From assembly GCA_035532075.1 (NCBI GenBank), contig DATKRV010000028.1, positions 1 to 64,000 of the forward strand: a stretch of 64,000 bases of DNA, in the 5' to 3' direction. Numbering within the stretch: position 1 is the stretch's first letter; each line of letters begins with the position of its first letter. This document shows, in pieces, positions 46,267 to 56,385 of the stretch. A program made the translations under genes and the position numbers. The notes beneath the pieces are model-generated. The model had not been told where the DNA came from. It was given only the letters and a program-made list of their open reading frames with translations, and did no database searches. Source of the DNA: CAIVND01 sp035532075. Its GTDB lineage: Bacteria > Actinomycetota > Acidimicrobiia > Acidimicrobiales > Bog-793.

Positions 46267-46530
46267 TCGTCTCATTCGCTCGTTAGGCACGTACACGCAA
46301 AAAAGGAGCCGGGAACGGTTAGCTCACGGCGTGCATCGTTCCCCACAAAGGGGCGTATCGAGCAGCACACCTCATGCACGAGGCCGGGTTGCGTCGCGAC
46401 AGAACGACGGAAAGCTCGTATGGTTGGGCGTCGAGAACGAGCGCAAGTATTCGGCGTTATTTGGCAAATAGGTTCACAAAAATAACCGTCGTTATGCGCT
46501 GAACCGACGCAAAACGCGATTCACGCAGAT

Positions 46531-46916
46531 GAGTCATTCTGCGCTCGCCGGCCACACAAAGCGCCGGGCGTCGATCCCGCTGGAGATCACTCGACGTCGC
46601 ACGCGTCGGCGGAACTCCATATGTGTTCACCACACCGGATGACCGGCTCTGGCACGCGGAGAACTGGCGCGCCAACGTGTGGCGCCCTTCGGTCAAGGCT
46701 GCGGGACGGGCACCGCTTCGGCCGCACGATCTCAAACACACGGGCATTGCGCTAATGGCTGCAGCGGGTGTCGATCCTTCCGAGATCGTCCGACGCGCCG
46801 GTCATTCCGGCGTGGCGTTCACCTACGACCGCTATGGGCTCCTCTTTCCCGAAATCGACAAGCAGGCGGCGGAGAAGTTGGAGCGAGTACGACGTTTCGG
46901 TCGCGACTGGCTTTGA
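46531..46916 (+). pseudogene. Tyrosine integrase relic A
   Basis: C-terminal integrase sequence in two frames. ALAGHTKRRASIPLEI (from about 46531) is followed after a frameshift by LDVARVGGTPYVFTTPDDRLWH and then LRPHDLKHTGIALMAAAGVDP, GHSGVAFTYDRYGLLFPEID to the stop. The catalytic Arg of the LRHT box is Lys. A similar tail occurs at 50425-50556. Confidence 0.8.
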
Positions 46917-47051
46917 CCGGCGGGTGGGGGATCGCCGCGACTTGAACGTTCTGAGTAGTTCAAATTGGCCATTCGGCGTGATTCGATTCTGCTGAAGAGA
47001 ATGACACGTTCTGCTCTATCGCCTCTGTAGACGGTACATAACAATTGGAAC

Positions 47052-49508
47052 ATGATTCTCTTCCAGCCCTCCAGAGTGCAAAAAAGCGACTTCGCTCCAT
47101 CTGCTGAGCGAGCATTAGAAACAACACGCCGCGGATTTATTGGAAGTAAGTGGGCGATTTATGGTGCAGCCATCGTCCTTTCCGGAATTGTCGGGTCGAC
47201 CTTCGCGGCGCGGAGTGCTGCTCACGGTGCAGTGAGTAACTCGCGCATGGCTTTCGCTGCGTCGTCGAAAGAGATCTCTTCGACGTTGCAGTTGGCGATT
47301 CAGCACGAACGAGATCTGATCGTCAGCGCCGGCGGCTTTACCGCGGGCGCGCCCAATGCATCCAATTCACAATTTACGAGATGGGCAAACTCGGTTCAGG
47401 CGCGCGCTCGTTACCCGGAGCTCTTAGGCATCGGTCACTCGGTGATTGTGCCTGCGTCACAGCTCGCGAGTTTTGCGGCACGGAGCCTTGCCAACCCGGC
47501 GGGGCCACTTGGCCCTGGCGGAACATTTCAGGTGTCGCCGCCGGGAAGCCGTGCGGTCTATTGCTTTGCCGAGTCCGACTTCGCCCGTTCGATCCAGACA
47601 AAATTCCCCGCGGGCTTTGATTTTTGAGCGGGCAGTTTTGGGACCGTGCAGTTTGCGGTTCGAGACTCTGGCAAGAGCGCCTATCTTCCAATCAAGAACA
47701 AGAACTCGACGCTGCTGTCGGTAATCACTCCTGTCTATCGGGGAGGCGTCACACCGGCCACCGTCGCGGCCCGCCGCAACACGTTCATCGGCTGGATCGG
47801 GATGTCGCTTGTGCCCAACGTGGTCTTGGTCCGCGCGTTAGAGGGCCACTCAAATATCGCGGTCAAGTTCAGCTACAGCGCAAATGGGTCGCATGCGGTG
47901 TTCACAAGCGGCGTCGCCCCTCGAGGCGCGCACTCGGTAATGACGAGTCTCCACAACGGCTGGACCGTCGAGACCTACGGAGCCGTCGCCGGCGGTGGAA
48001 TCTTCGAAAACGGGGGTGCCACTCTTCTGTTGCTTGGTGGAATCGCGCTCAGCTTATTGATGGGACTATTGATCTACGTGCTCGGCACTGGACGGGCGCG
48101 TGCGAAGCAACTCGTGCGAGAGCGAACCTCGGAGCTCGAACATCAATCAGCAGAGCTCGAATATCAAGCGCTGCACGATTCGCTCACGGGCCTACCCAAT
48201 CGAGCGTTGATTCGTGACCGCATCGAACAGATGCTCGCTCGTGCTCGGCGCGACCAACTCCCCTGCGCGGCGATGTTTTTAGACCTCGACAACTTCAAAG
48301 ATGTCAATGACACCCTTGGGCACAAGGCCGGTGATGATTTGCTAGTTGCTGTCAGTCAAAGGCTGAAGAGCGCGGTCCGTGGAGTCGACTCGGTTGGGCG
48401 CCTTGGAGGAGACGAGTTCGTCATCCTTGTTGAAGGCGCAACGCTCTCGGAAGGCACCGAGGCATTAGGCAACCGGATCCTCGAAGCGTTGCTGCCTCCA
48501 GTAGAGGTCGCTGATAGTCCAGTCCCCCTTTCGATTTCGGCCAGCATCGGTATCGCAACGGATAGTGGCAGCAGCACCTCCGATGAACTACTGCGCGATG
48601 CGGACATTGCTCTTTATCGCGCCAAGGCAGCCGGAAAAGCCTGCGTCACGACGTTTGCACCTGCAATGCAGGACGCGGTGAATGAACAGCGCTGGTTAGG
48701 AGTCGAACTTCATCGAGCCTTTGACGAGCATCAGTTCTTCCTGCTCTACCAGCCCGTGATCAATTTGGCGACAAACGCCTTTGTCGGAGTCGAAGCACTA
48801 CTACGGTGGCAGCATCCCGAGCGTGGTGTCATCCAGCCTGATGAGTTCATTCCTGCGCTGGAGGCGAGCGGTCTCATCGTCTCGGTCGGTGCTTGGGTAC
48901 TGAAGGAAGCCTGCCGTCAAGGTGCCATTTGGGCTGGCCAAGGTCATGCCATCTCGGTTTCGGTCAACGTCTCGGGAAAGCAGTTGGAGCGAAATCGCCT
49001 GGTCGATGATGTCCACGATGCGCTCGATGCCACCGGTTTTGATCCGGTGCTCCTCATTTTGGAACTCACCGAGACTTCCATGATGGAAAATGTCGATGCG
49101 GCAGTCGAACGACTGACGATCTTGAAGTCGATCGGAGTGCGCATCGCGATCGACGACTTCGGGACTGGTTACTCATCGGTTGTCTACCTGCAGCAATTTC
49201 CCCTCGACATTTTGAAGATTGATCGCTCCTTCGTGTCGAAGATCGTCGACTCGAAGGAGTCCGCTGCCCTCGTTCACACCATCATCGACCTTGGAAAGGC
49301 TCTCAATTTCGAAACCATCGCCGAAGGAATCGAGGAGGAGGATCAACGATTGGCTTTACTTGACGAGCACGTCGATGCCGGACAGGGGTTTCTCTTTTCC
49401 CGGCCAATTGATGTCTCGGCAATCGAACACCTCTTCAAGGAGTCCGTCACCAGTTCTCACCCGTCAGTCGAGGTGACGAGCGCGGCGGTGACTCAGCATC
49501 AGCCATAG
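47052..49508 (+). pseudogene. CHASE-GGDEF-EAL protein interrupted by an in-frame stop
   Basis: One frame, 818 codons, broken by TGA at 47625-47627 inside the extracellular CHASE domain. First part: membrane helix (YGAAIVLSGIVGSTF) and the start of CHASE. Second part, possibly restarting at GTG 47646: rest of CHASE (AVRDSGKSAYLPI), second membrane helix (LLLLGGIALSLLMGLLIYVLG), GGDEF domain with intact GGDEF motif and RGVD inhibitory site 5 residues before it, and EAL domain (EALLRW, DDFGTGYSS). The cytoplasmic enzymes look intact, so restart or readthrough could still give cyclic-di-GMP activity. Confidence 0.85.
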
Positions 49509-49622
49509 GCCGCCTGGACGTCCTATGGGCGGGATGACATCCGATGAGCGCTTCGAACTTCGACCCGTTTGGGATTGAAGCCGAATCAAGCCCTGTCGTG
49601 CGACCATTTTGACGGGCTGACG

Positions 49623-50147
49623 TTAGAGCCTGAAGCGAGTCAGCCCACCGGGTTCGGTCCCCAATGTCACGGTCACCGAAACTGTTTTGATGCGATAGAC
49701 GCTCCACGGCGGTGGTCCCTGCGACGGCGCGTTGAACGGGGCGGTGATACCGACCCCGGTCTCATCCACTTTGGCAGGCCTCCCCTGGTCCGCCCATGCT
49801 TTGGCAAGGCGCGTCAGTGTGGCGCGGTCAGTCTCCCGCGCTGCCTCACCCTCGACAACGACGTCTGCATCGCGGATAGACACCGCGATCGAGCAGCGTG
49901 GATCCCGGGCGACATTGCGGCATTTCCGGGTACCCGATCCGGTCTGGAACCAGAAGCTTCCGTCCAGCCAGAGCGCACCGACCGCTGTCACATGGGGGCT
50001 CCCATCCTCGTTCACAGTCGAGAGCCACGTCGTTCGAGCGTTGTGGGCATCTGGAGCCGGCGGCGAACCGGCATCGAGCTTCTCGACGATGCTCGCCCAG
50101 TTCACCGGGGGCAACCCGTCCGTCGCACCCAAGTTGATGACGTCCAT
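49623..50147 (-). CDS. Pyridoxamine 5'-phosphate oxidase-family protein
   Basis: 174 residues of the split-barrel flavin fold: TTWLSTVNEDGSPHVTAVG, a WFQTGSGTRKCRNVARDPR segment and PPWSVYRIK. Such PPOX-class actinobacterial proteins bind FMN or F420; the reaction here is unknown. It is alone and opposite in strand to its neighbours. Confidence 0.87.
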   Translation of the reverse strand: MDVINLGATDGLPPVNWASIVEKLDAGSPPAPDAHNARTTWLSTVNEDGSPHVTAVGALWLDGSFWFQTGSGTRKCRNVARDPRCSIAVSIRDADVVVEGEAARETDRATLTRLAKAWADQGRPAKVDETGVGITAPFNAPSQGPPPWSVYRIKTVSVTVTLGTEPGGLTRFRL

Positions 50148-50424
50148 TGCGTCTCCCTTCTCGCAATGTGGCGAAACTACCAGTTCGTGTTGTCCATCAA
50201 ATGGTTATCGCCGGCAGAGTCATCGGACGAGGAAGGTGGAATGAACTGTGGCCTCCCCTGCCGGTGTCCCCATGTACCGATGATCGAAGCGGCCGCTGCG
50301 TATCCAATATCGCCGGAACCACTTCCCACGCGGAGCCGTCGATCTGCGCGGTTCGGTCCAGCCGAGTTGGCTGTGATTCGGCAGGGCGTTCTGTTCGCGC
50401 TTGTACACCCGGAATCGCGGGTCG

Positions 50425-50556
50425 GAGATCGAACGACTCGCTGGCTACGCCAGCGCCGCGTTCACATACGACCGCTATGGGCACTTCTTCCCAGAGGTCG
50501 ACAAGCAGGCGGCGGACAAGCTGGAGGCGGTACGTAACGCCGTTCGACTCAGCTGA
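50425..50556 (+). pseudogene. Tyrosine integrase relic B (C-terminal tail)
   Basis: EIERLAGYASAAFTYDRYG followed by HFFPEVDKQAADKLEAVR to a stop. It parallels relic A (EIVRRAGHSGVAFTYDRYG, then LLFPEIDKQAAEKLERVR). No catalytic part upstream survives in frame. Confidence 0.75.
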
Positions 50557-50748
50557 TTGGCAAGGCGATTTCTATCCGTTCCGGTGGACTCTCGCTTCCC
50601 GCTGCTGAGGTCCACGTCGAAGCGCTCGCCAGTCGGTGACCAGCTTTGGACCTGTTCGCCGGGATGGAGTCGTTCATCCTCGCAATACCGGTTGGGAACG
50701 GTCCACAAAAGGTCCGCAGTGCAGCTCGGCAAGTGAGAGTCTGGGGGC

Positions 50749-51159
50749 ATGACCGATCGACCTCATATTGAGTTCGTCCGCGCAACTGAGCTGGCGCCGA
50801 ACGTTCCATACGCCTACGCGGCTGTCGTGCATAACGCGACTGAGTTCGTCTTTACGGCCGGCGCGTGCCCCCTCGACGTGGATGGTCGCGTTGTTTGCGC
50901 CGGTGATGTGAGAGGCCAAGCCGAGGCTGCAATCAAGAATCTCGAGACCGCGCTCAAAGCGGCCCACGCATCGTTGACTGATGTCGTGAAAACGACCGTT
51001 TACGTCGCGAGCAGCAACCGTGATGATCTGGTTGGGGCCTGGCAGGTCATTTCCGGAGCCTTCGGTGACCATGACGTACCCAGCACTCTCGTCGGCGTTG
51101 CCCTTCTCGGATATCCAGATCAGCTCGTTGAGATCGAGGCGATCGCGGCAATTCGCTGA
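50749..51159 (+). CDS. RidA-family protein
   Basis: 136 residues of the YjgF/YER057c/UK114 family: PYAYAAVVHNATEFVFTAG, the QAEAAIKNLETALKAAHASL helix and a C-terminal VEIEAIAAI. RidA proteins hydrolyse reactive enamine/imine intermediates. The usual Arg of the last block (family pattern ..P.. VEIE..A) is not evident, so activity is uncertain. Confidence 0.87.
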   Translation: MTDRPHIEFVRATELAPNVPYAYAAVVHNATEFVFTAGACPLDVDGRVVCAGDVRGQAEAAIKNLETALKAAHASLTDVVKTTVYVASSNRDDLVGAWQVISGAFGDHDVPSTLVGVALLGYPDQLVEIEAIAAIR

Positions 51160-52337
51160 AGTTGAACCTCCGGTAGGTCGGGGTAGACACCAGTTCCCCC
51201 GTGACTCGCTTCAAGTGTCCGCCGTCGTTTCTCTAGCGTGATCCGCCGTAGTCTGAGGCACGTTTGAGGCATGAGGAAGGGGTCACAGTTGGGCCACGCC
51301 TCCCGGTACCTCCGCTAGCTGGACTACGGCACTCGTCGTTGTCCGCGAAATGGGCGCACTGGGCAGCGCACCTGATGCACAAAGCGGGTCGCTTCGCTAC
51401 AGAACACCGGCCACGCCGCACGGTCGAGCATTTAGAGACCCACAAATAATCGGCGATCTGTGCGCTCTTCGGCGGCTCAGCCTGCAACTGTCAAACAGCG
51501 CAAACGTTGCCGGTCAAGGCACTAGCCGCGCATTATCTGCACAAAAGTTCCCACACCTGCACAAAAAGTCAGGCATTAGGCGTATTTCCTGTGCAAAGCC
51601 CCTCAGATTCTCAATAAAAGTCGGGCGGTTCAGGCATCGACGAGCGTGAGAGGGGCCGTTGAGAAGGGTGGCTGGACGGCATTTGGTTCATTCTTTGATT
51701 CCCGCGATTTGACGTAGAGATTCCGCGCGCACCGCGATGGAGGAGATTGATAGCTTATGTCGAGAAACATCTCGAATTGGTCGTCGGTAGGGGCGTTAGA
51801 GCAGGGGTTTTTCTTTTAAAAGAGGAAAATCTGCTCAGCTTGAGAGGAAACGCTATTTCTGCAAACGATGTTGCTCCTGCTGAACTGGGTTAAATAAATG
51901 ACCCACGCAATTCAGCAGATAGCGCGGGGGATCAAGCAGGGATTGCAGTCGGAAAGTCAAGGAATCCCTCGCAGCATTGGATCTGTGCATCTCACCTACT
52001 CGCCGTACCGGCGATTCTGAGAACTTCTTGAAGGCGCTGAGGGCAACGTCTGTCGGGAGGTCGGAGAATGCAAACGCGATGTGCACTCTTGTTTTGTATC
52101 TCGTGGCGCAAGACGGCTGTTGTCGAGTGAATCTGTTGTCGAGTGAATCCTGTATTCATTGGGGTGACCAAGATCATTTCAACGTTGATGATGATCCAAC
52201 TCGAGAGCGTATGTCAACGAACTGACCGCTCAGATACCGCCCAAGGACGTCGGCAACGGACATTTGAGCCGAGGGCAAGACGAGAGCATGTCGATACAGA
52301 TCCATAGCGAGTGTTGTGAAGATGAGAGTCACTGGCG
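51160..52337. other. 1.2-kb gap of relic DNA
   Basis: No intact gene. Seen: a short frame near 51346-51400 (AAHLMHKAG) resembling one near 46345-46400 (AAHLMHEAG), so relics A and B extend here; two CTGCACAAAA repeats near 51538 and 51557; an 18+18 bp imperfect palindrome centred at 51817/51818; and a TGTTGTCGAGTGAATC doublet near 52119-52150. Confidence 0.5.
51800..51835. repeat. 36-bp imperfect palindrome
   Basis: The outer AGCAG/CTGCT and the inner CTTTT/AAAAG arms match, 13 of 18 positions in all. It lies in relic DNA; a decayed terminator or element end is possible. Confidence 0.4.
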
Positions 52338-53266
52338 TTGTTGGCCGTTGCCTTGTCTCTTGTAGTGTTTGGCGCCTCCGCAGTAGCGATGGTTGATGCT
52401 CAGATAATCGTTCTTGCAGTCGGAACAACCAGAGGTTTGCGCTCGGCCCTTGAGGGTGTCGTCGTGGCCACCGTGGTACTCGCCGCAATCGTTGGAGCAG
52501 TTGGAGTTCCCCTTATCCAACTCGTGACGATCCCTGTTCTGCGGGTCGCTGTCGCTACGATCTCGCTCATTTTTGGATCGAGCTGGCTTCGCAAGGCAAT
52601 ATTGCACGCCAGCGAGCACATTGCGATCCACGATGAGGATGTCGTCTTTGAAAATACCGTTGCCTTGTCGACCGGGCAAAATGGAGAGGTCTTTCGGCGT
52701 GCGCTTCACAACGGGGTCGGATCTGTTGTTGCCTTCAGGGAGGTCATCCTCGGGGGCACTGAGGTCGTGCTCAATCTGCTCGGTCTTGGGGCGTCTGATC
52801 ACCGGGCGAAGCTGGCCTGTCGCGCTTGGGGATCAGCTCTTGTCCTCGTCGTCGGGTTCGGTTTTGTCGTGGCTCATCAGATTCCGGGCGCGAAGGAGAG
52901 CGAGAGGGTGCTGGCCCTGATCGGATGCGCTCATCCAAGTCTTGATCGCGCCAACTTTCTCGCGCCAACTTTCTCGCGCCAACTTTCTCGCGATTGCGCT
53001 CGTACGTCATAGATATTCTGGGCGGGTCGCCGATCAGGTAGCGTACGGAATCCATGAGGTTCGTCTCTACGTGGGGTCAGGCGTTGCAAAGTTTTTGGTG
53101 GGACCTCCCCGTCGGAGACACCCCGGAGCTGTCTGTGGGAGTAATTTCGACACTCGGAGCTGCATTTCTCTTTCGGCTGAAACGCACTCTCGCAGTCGAC
53201 CCGGTTCTCTTTGTCGCAATATTCGTGCTCATCGTAAGCATGACGCGTGGTCGACAGCGCGCCTAA
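52338..53266 (+). pseudogene. Membrane protein gene (COG4280-like), disrupted
   Basis: Frame one (52338-53012, TTG start) has the pattern VDAQIIVLAVGTTRGLRSALEG, then GSSWLRKAIL and HDED, then VVAFREVILGGTEVVLNL, as in COG4280 membrane proteins. The expected final helices (MRFVSTWGQALQSFWW...) occur in another frame at 53054-53266. Between them lie three copies of a 14-bp repeat and a TAG. Removing one repeat copy would restore the reading frame but leave the TAG at 53039-53041. Confidence 0.65.
52946..52992 (+). repeat. 14-bp tandem repeat, three copies
   Basis: TCGCGCCAACTTTC three times in perfect copies (52946-52987) followed by a partial TCGCG. Because 14 is not a multiple of three, each gain or loss of a copy shifts the frame of the gene it lies in. 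Confidence 0.95.
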
Positions 53267-53362
53267 CCTCAGGCTATCCAGCCCAAACCAACTACGACCG
53301 CTGCGCAAGACCGTCCGGGATATCGCGAACTCTTTCTCCTTGCTGGCTTTACCCCGCTCATT

Positions 53363-54550
53363 TTGTCCTCGTTGTTTGCGCGAATGGCGACCCAGATGTT
53401 CTCGGTACTCATTGTCCTTTTCGTTCTCGGCACAGGGCACTCCTCTGCTCTCTCGGGAATTGTCCTGCTCGTCGGTCAGGTTCCGGGGATCATCGTCAGT
53501 CCTGTTGCGGGCGCCCTGCTCGAGCGCAATATCAAGGTCATGATGATGAAGCTCGACTTCTACACAGCTGCCGTGGCAATGGCGTTGATCAGCTCCCTTT
53601 CGATCGTTCATATGCTCTCGACAGCGGTACTTCTTCTCATTGTCGCATTGAGTTCACTGACGCAACCTCTCAGCCGGGTCGGAGGACGGTCGTTGTTCCC
53701 GATCTTGGTGCCACGCGAACTCTGGGATCGATCGAATGCGCTCGACAGTGGGACTTTTGTCATTTCGAGCGTGCTCGGTCCCGGTATCGCTGGAGTATCG
53801 GTGTCCGTCATCGGCGCGCGTTGGTCGTTGTTGATACCCGCAGTGCTCTCTCTTCTCGCTGCGGCCGCACTTTCGTGGGTAAAGGTACCTCATCGCGAGA
53901 TCCACCACGAGGTTGGGGTGTTTGCCGATGCAATCGCGGGGATCAGGTATGTGCTGAATAACCGAGTTCTGCGCATGCTTGCCGGAACAATGACGATCTA
54001 CAACATGGGGTCGGGCGCTCTCGCGGTCGCGATTCCCGTTCTGGTTCTGCATCGGCTTCATGGAGGTTCAAAGAGTGTTGGCCTTTTCTTTGGCGCGATG
54101 GGGCTCGCAGGATTTGTCGCAGGCATGGTTATGGGAAGGATCGGTACGGAGCGGCGCGAGAAGGGAATTCTCTCCCTTGGCTGCGCACTGAGTGCGCTTG
54201 GGTTCACCTTGCTTGCCTTTACCCACAATCCTGAACTTGCTGGCCTCGAGATAGCCCTGTGTGGAATTGCCAACGGGCCGTTGGTCGTCGCAATGTTCTC
54301 ACTCCGGCAGCGCGCGACAGATCCGCTCTGGTTCGGTCGTGCGTTCGCGGTTTCGATGAATGTCAACTTCGCCGGATACCCAATCGGGTCCGCCATTGCC
54401 GGCGCGCTTTTGACGCACTCCATCTCGCTCGCCTTCGCGGTTGCAGCCTGCCTCTCGTTGCTGGGAGGGGTCTGGCCGACGGTGCTGCCGAGCCGCTTCT
54501 ACGAGCCGCTCACCGTCGAGACTTCGAGGCCGATCGTCGTTCTCGAGTGA
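53363..54550 (+). CDS. MFS transporter
   Basis: 395 residues from TTG 53363, about eleven membrane helices. The MFS_3/enterobactin-exporter-like pattern is seen in SGIVLLVGQVPGIIVSPVAGALLERN and GRSLFPILVPRELWDRSNALDSG. The same frame continues upstream to a TAA at 53264 and encodes the expected first-helix start (YRELFLLAGFTPLILSSLF) but has no ATG, GTG or TTG there, so the true start is unclear or lost. Confidence 0.82.
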   Translation: MSSLFARMATQMFSVLIVLFVLGTGHSSALSGIVLLVGQVPGIIVSPVAGALLERNIKVMMMKLDFYTAAVAMALISSLSIVHMLSTAVLLLIVALSSLTQPLSRVGGRSLFPILVPRELWDRSNALDSGTFVISSVLGPGIAGVSVSVIGARWSLLIPAVLSLLAAAALSWVKVPHREIHHEVGVFADAIAGIRYVLNNRVLRMLAGTMTIYNMGSGALAVAIPVLVLHRLHGGSKSVGLFFGAMGLAGFVAGMVMGRIGTERREKGILSLGCALSALGFTLLAFTHNPELAGLEIALCGIANGPLVVAMFSLRQRATDPLWFGRAFAVSMNVNFAGYPIGSAIAGALLTHSISLAFAVAACLSLLGGVWPTVLPSRFYEPLTVETSRPIVVLE

Positions 54551-54556
54551 CTCGGG

Positions 54557-54772
54557 CTAACGCCGAGGACGGTTCCGGCTCTCGTGAGCAGGACCGGTCC
54601 AGGTGCGACCAGAGAACCTCCAGTTGGTCCGTCGCTCTCGCCAGGCTGAACGCGGCGGTGTCCGGTGCTCGGACTGGTTCTCGAGGTACTCTCCAAGCGC
54701 CTTGATGATCACCTTGAGTGTCGTTTCGTCAGGGATGCGACGTTCACCCGATTGGATCGCGGCCTTGATCAC
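54557..54772 (-). CDS. accE: Acyl-CoA carboxylase epsilon-like subunit
   Basis: 71 residues. ATGA overlap with accD. An N-terminal strand/helix (PDETTLKVIIKALGEYLEN), then PPRSAWRERR and RTWTGPAHESRNRP follow the epsilon pattern: a short helix, a Ser-x-Trp, and a C-terminal W..S..PR. In Actinobacteria such subunits tighten the alpha-beta carboxylase complex. Confidence 0.6.
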   Translation of the reverse strand: MIKAAIQSGERRIPDETTLKVIIKALGEYLENQSEHRTPPRSAWRERRTNWRFSGRTWTGPAHESRNRPRR

Positions 54773-56340
54773 AGTGGAATATTCCCGTGTTTGCGTCGTG
54801 GGAGGTCCTCGCGCTTGGTGATCAGAAGGTCGAGACTTGCAGCCAGTACCTGACGGGTCTCCGCGGGGTCGATGATGTCGTCGATGTATCCGCGCTCCGC
54901 GGCGACGTAGGGATTGGTGAAGCGCTCGGTATATTGCGCAACCAACTCCGCGCGTCGTGTGGAGGCGTCGTCCGCATTGGCGAGTTCTCGCCGGTGCACG
55001 ATCTCGACTGCACCCTCAGGACCCATGACGGCGAGCTCAGCCGACGGCCACGCAAAGCAGAGATCCGAACCGATCGACTTTGAATCCATGACGAGGTACG
55101 CGCCTCCATACGCTTTTCGCGTTATTACCTGAATGCGCGGCACCGTCGATTCGCAGTACGCGTAGAGCAGTTTTGCGCCGTGGCGGATGATTCCGCCGTA
55201 TTCCTGATCGGTGCCAGGCATGAATCCTGGGACATCAACAAAGGTGATGAGGGGGATGTTGAACGCGTCACAAGTTCGTACGAATCTGCCGCCCTTTTCC
55301 GATGAATCGATATCGAGTACACCAGCGAGAACCTGGGGCTGGTTGGCGACAATTCCGACGACTCGACCGCCGATACGCGCGAAACCGCAGGTGAGATTTG
55401 CAGCAAAGAATGGGAAGTACTCGAAATATTCTCCCTCGTCAACGACGGAGGTAATCAGGGTCTTGACGTCGTAGGGCTGATTGGGGCGCGCCGGCACAAG
55501 ATCGCGAAGTTCGGGAGTTGATCGAGTGACCGAATCGCTATTGCTAGTTGTTGGTGGCTCTTCGAGGTTATTCGAGGGCAAGAACGATAGCAGCTGACGT
55601 ACATCGTCAAGACATGACTGCTCATCTGTGGCGACGAATGCGGCAACGCCTGAACGCGTTGCGTGGGTCATTGCGCCTCCGAGCTGTTCAGCGGAGACCT
55701 CTTCGCCAGTGACGGTCTTTACCACATCTGGACCGGTAATGAACATGTGACTCGTGCCCTGAACCATAAAGATGAAATCTGTCAGCGCGGGTGAGTACAC
55801 TGCTCCTCCAGCCGACGGGCCAAGGATGATCGATATCTGTGGAATGACTCCGGACGCGCGCGCGTTGCGATGGAAGATTCCACCGAATCCATTCAGAGCA
55901 GCAACGCCCTCTTGGATACGCGCTCCACCACCGTCGCTCAATCCAATGATTGGAACGCCCATCTTGAGCGCCATGTCCTGGATCTTTTGGATCTTCGCGG
56001 CGTGAGCCTCGCCGAGAGAGCCACCAAATACCGTGAAGTCCTGCGCGTAGATGCACACCTTCCTTGCTTCGATCGTCCCAAATCCCGTTATGACACCGTC
56101 AGTGAAAGGACGGTTTTCGTCGAGCCCTACTCCGTAGGCGTGGTGTCGAACGAGCATGTCGACCTCGTGAAACGAGCCTTCGTCGAGGAGATAGTCGATG
56201 CGTTCGCGTGCGAGCAGCTTGCCCTTTTGTGCCTGTGCTTCGATCGCGCGGTCGGTTCCTGCGCTCCTCGCCTCGCTACGCCGCTCGATGAGTTCATGCA
56301 GTCGATCAGACATTGCGTTGGGAACTCCGCTCTCAGCCAT
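54769..56340 (-). CDS. Acyl-CoA (propionyl-CoA) carboxylase beta subunit
   Basis: 523-residue carboxyltransferase. ARERIDYLLDEGSFHE, the oxyanion segments GGGARIQEGVAAL and ILGPSAGGAVYSPALTDF, and the second-half RKAYGGAYLVMDSK are diagnostic. It transfers carboxyl from biotin to acyl-CoA for branched or odd-chain fatty acid metabolism. The biotinylated alpha subunit is not in the window. Confidence 0.95.
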   Translation of the reverse strand: MAESGVPNAMSDRLHELIERRSEARSAGTDRAIEAQAQKGKLLARERIDYLLDEGSFHEVDMLVRHHAYGVGLDENRPFTDGVITGFGTIEARKVCIYAQDFTVFGGSLGEAHAAKIQKIQDMALKMGVPIIGLSDGGGARIQEGVAALNGFGGIFHRNARASGVIPQISIILGPSAGGAVYSPALTDFIFMVQGTSHMFITGPDVVKTVTGEEVSAEQLGGAMTHATRSGVAAFVATDEQSCLDDVRQLLSFLPSNNLEEPPTTSNSDSVTRSTPELRDLVPARPNQPYDVKTLITSVVDEGEYFEYFPFFAANLTCGFARIGGRVVGIVANQPQVLAGVLDIDSSEKGGRFVRTCDAFNIPLITFVDVPGFMPGTDQEYGGIIRHGAKLLYAYCESTVPRIQVITRKAYGGAYLVMDSKSIGSDLCFAWPSAELAVMGPEGAVEIVHRRELANADDASTRRAELVAQYTERFTNPYVAAERGYIDDIIDPAETRQVLAASLDLLITKREDLPRRKHGNIPL

Positions 56341-56385
56341 TGGAGCAAGGCTAATGGTGTGTCGCGCCCGATGTGGAAAGGACGG

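Noticed and set aside
47625..47627. TGA as a selenocysteine codon in the CHASE domain
   Set aside because: No SECIS-like hairpin is evident, and CHASE proteins are not known selenoproteins.
52942..53961. 339-codon plus-strand frame
   Set aside because: It runs through the disrupted membrane-protein gene and the MFS gene in the wrong frame, with a Ser/Arg-rich product typical of a shadow frame.
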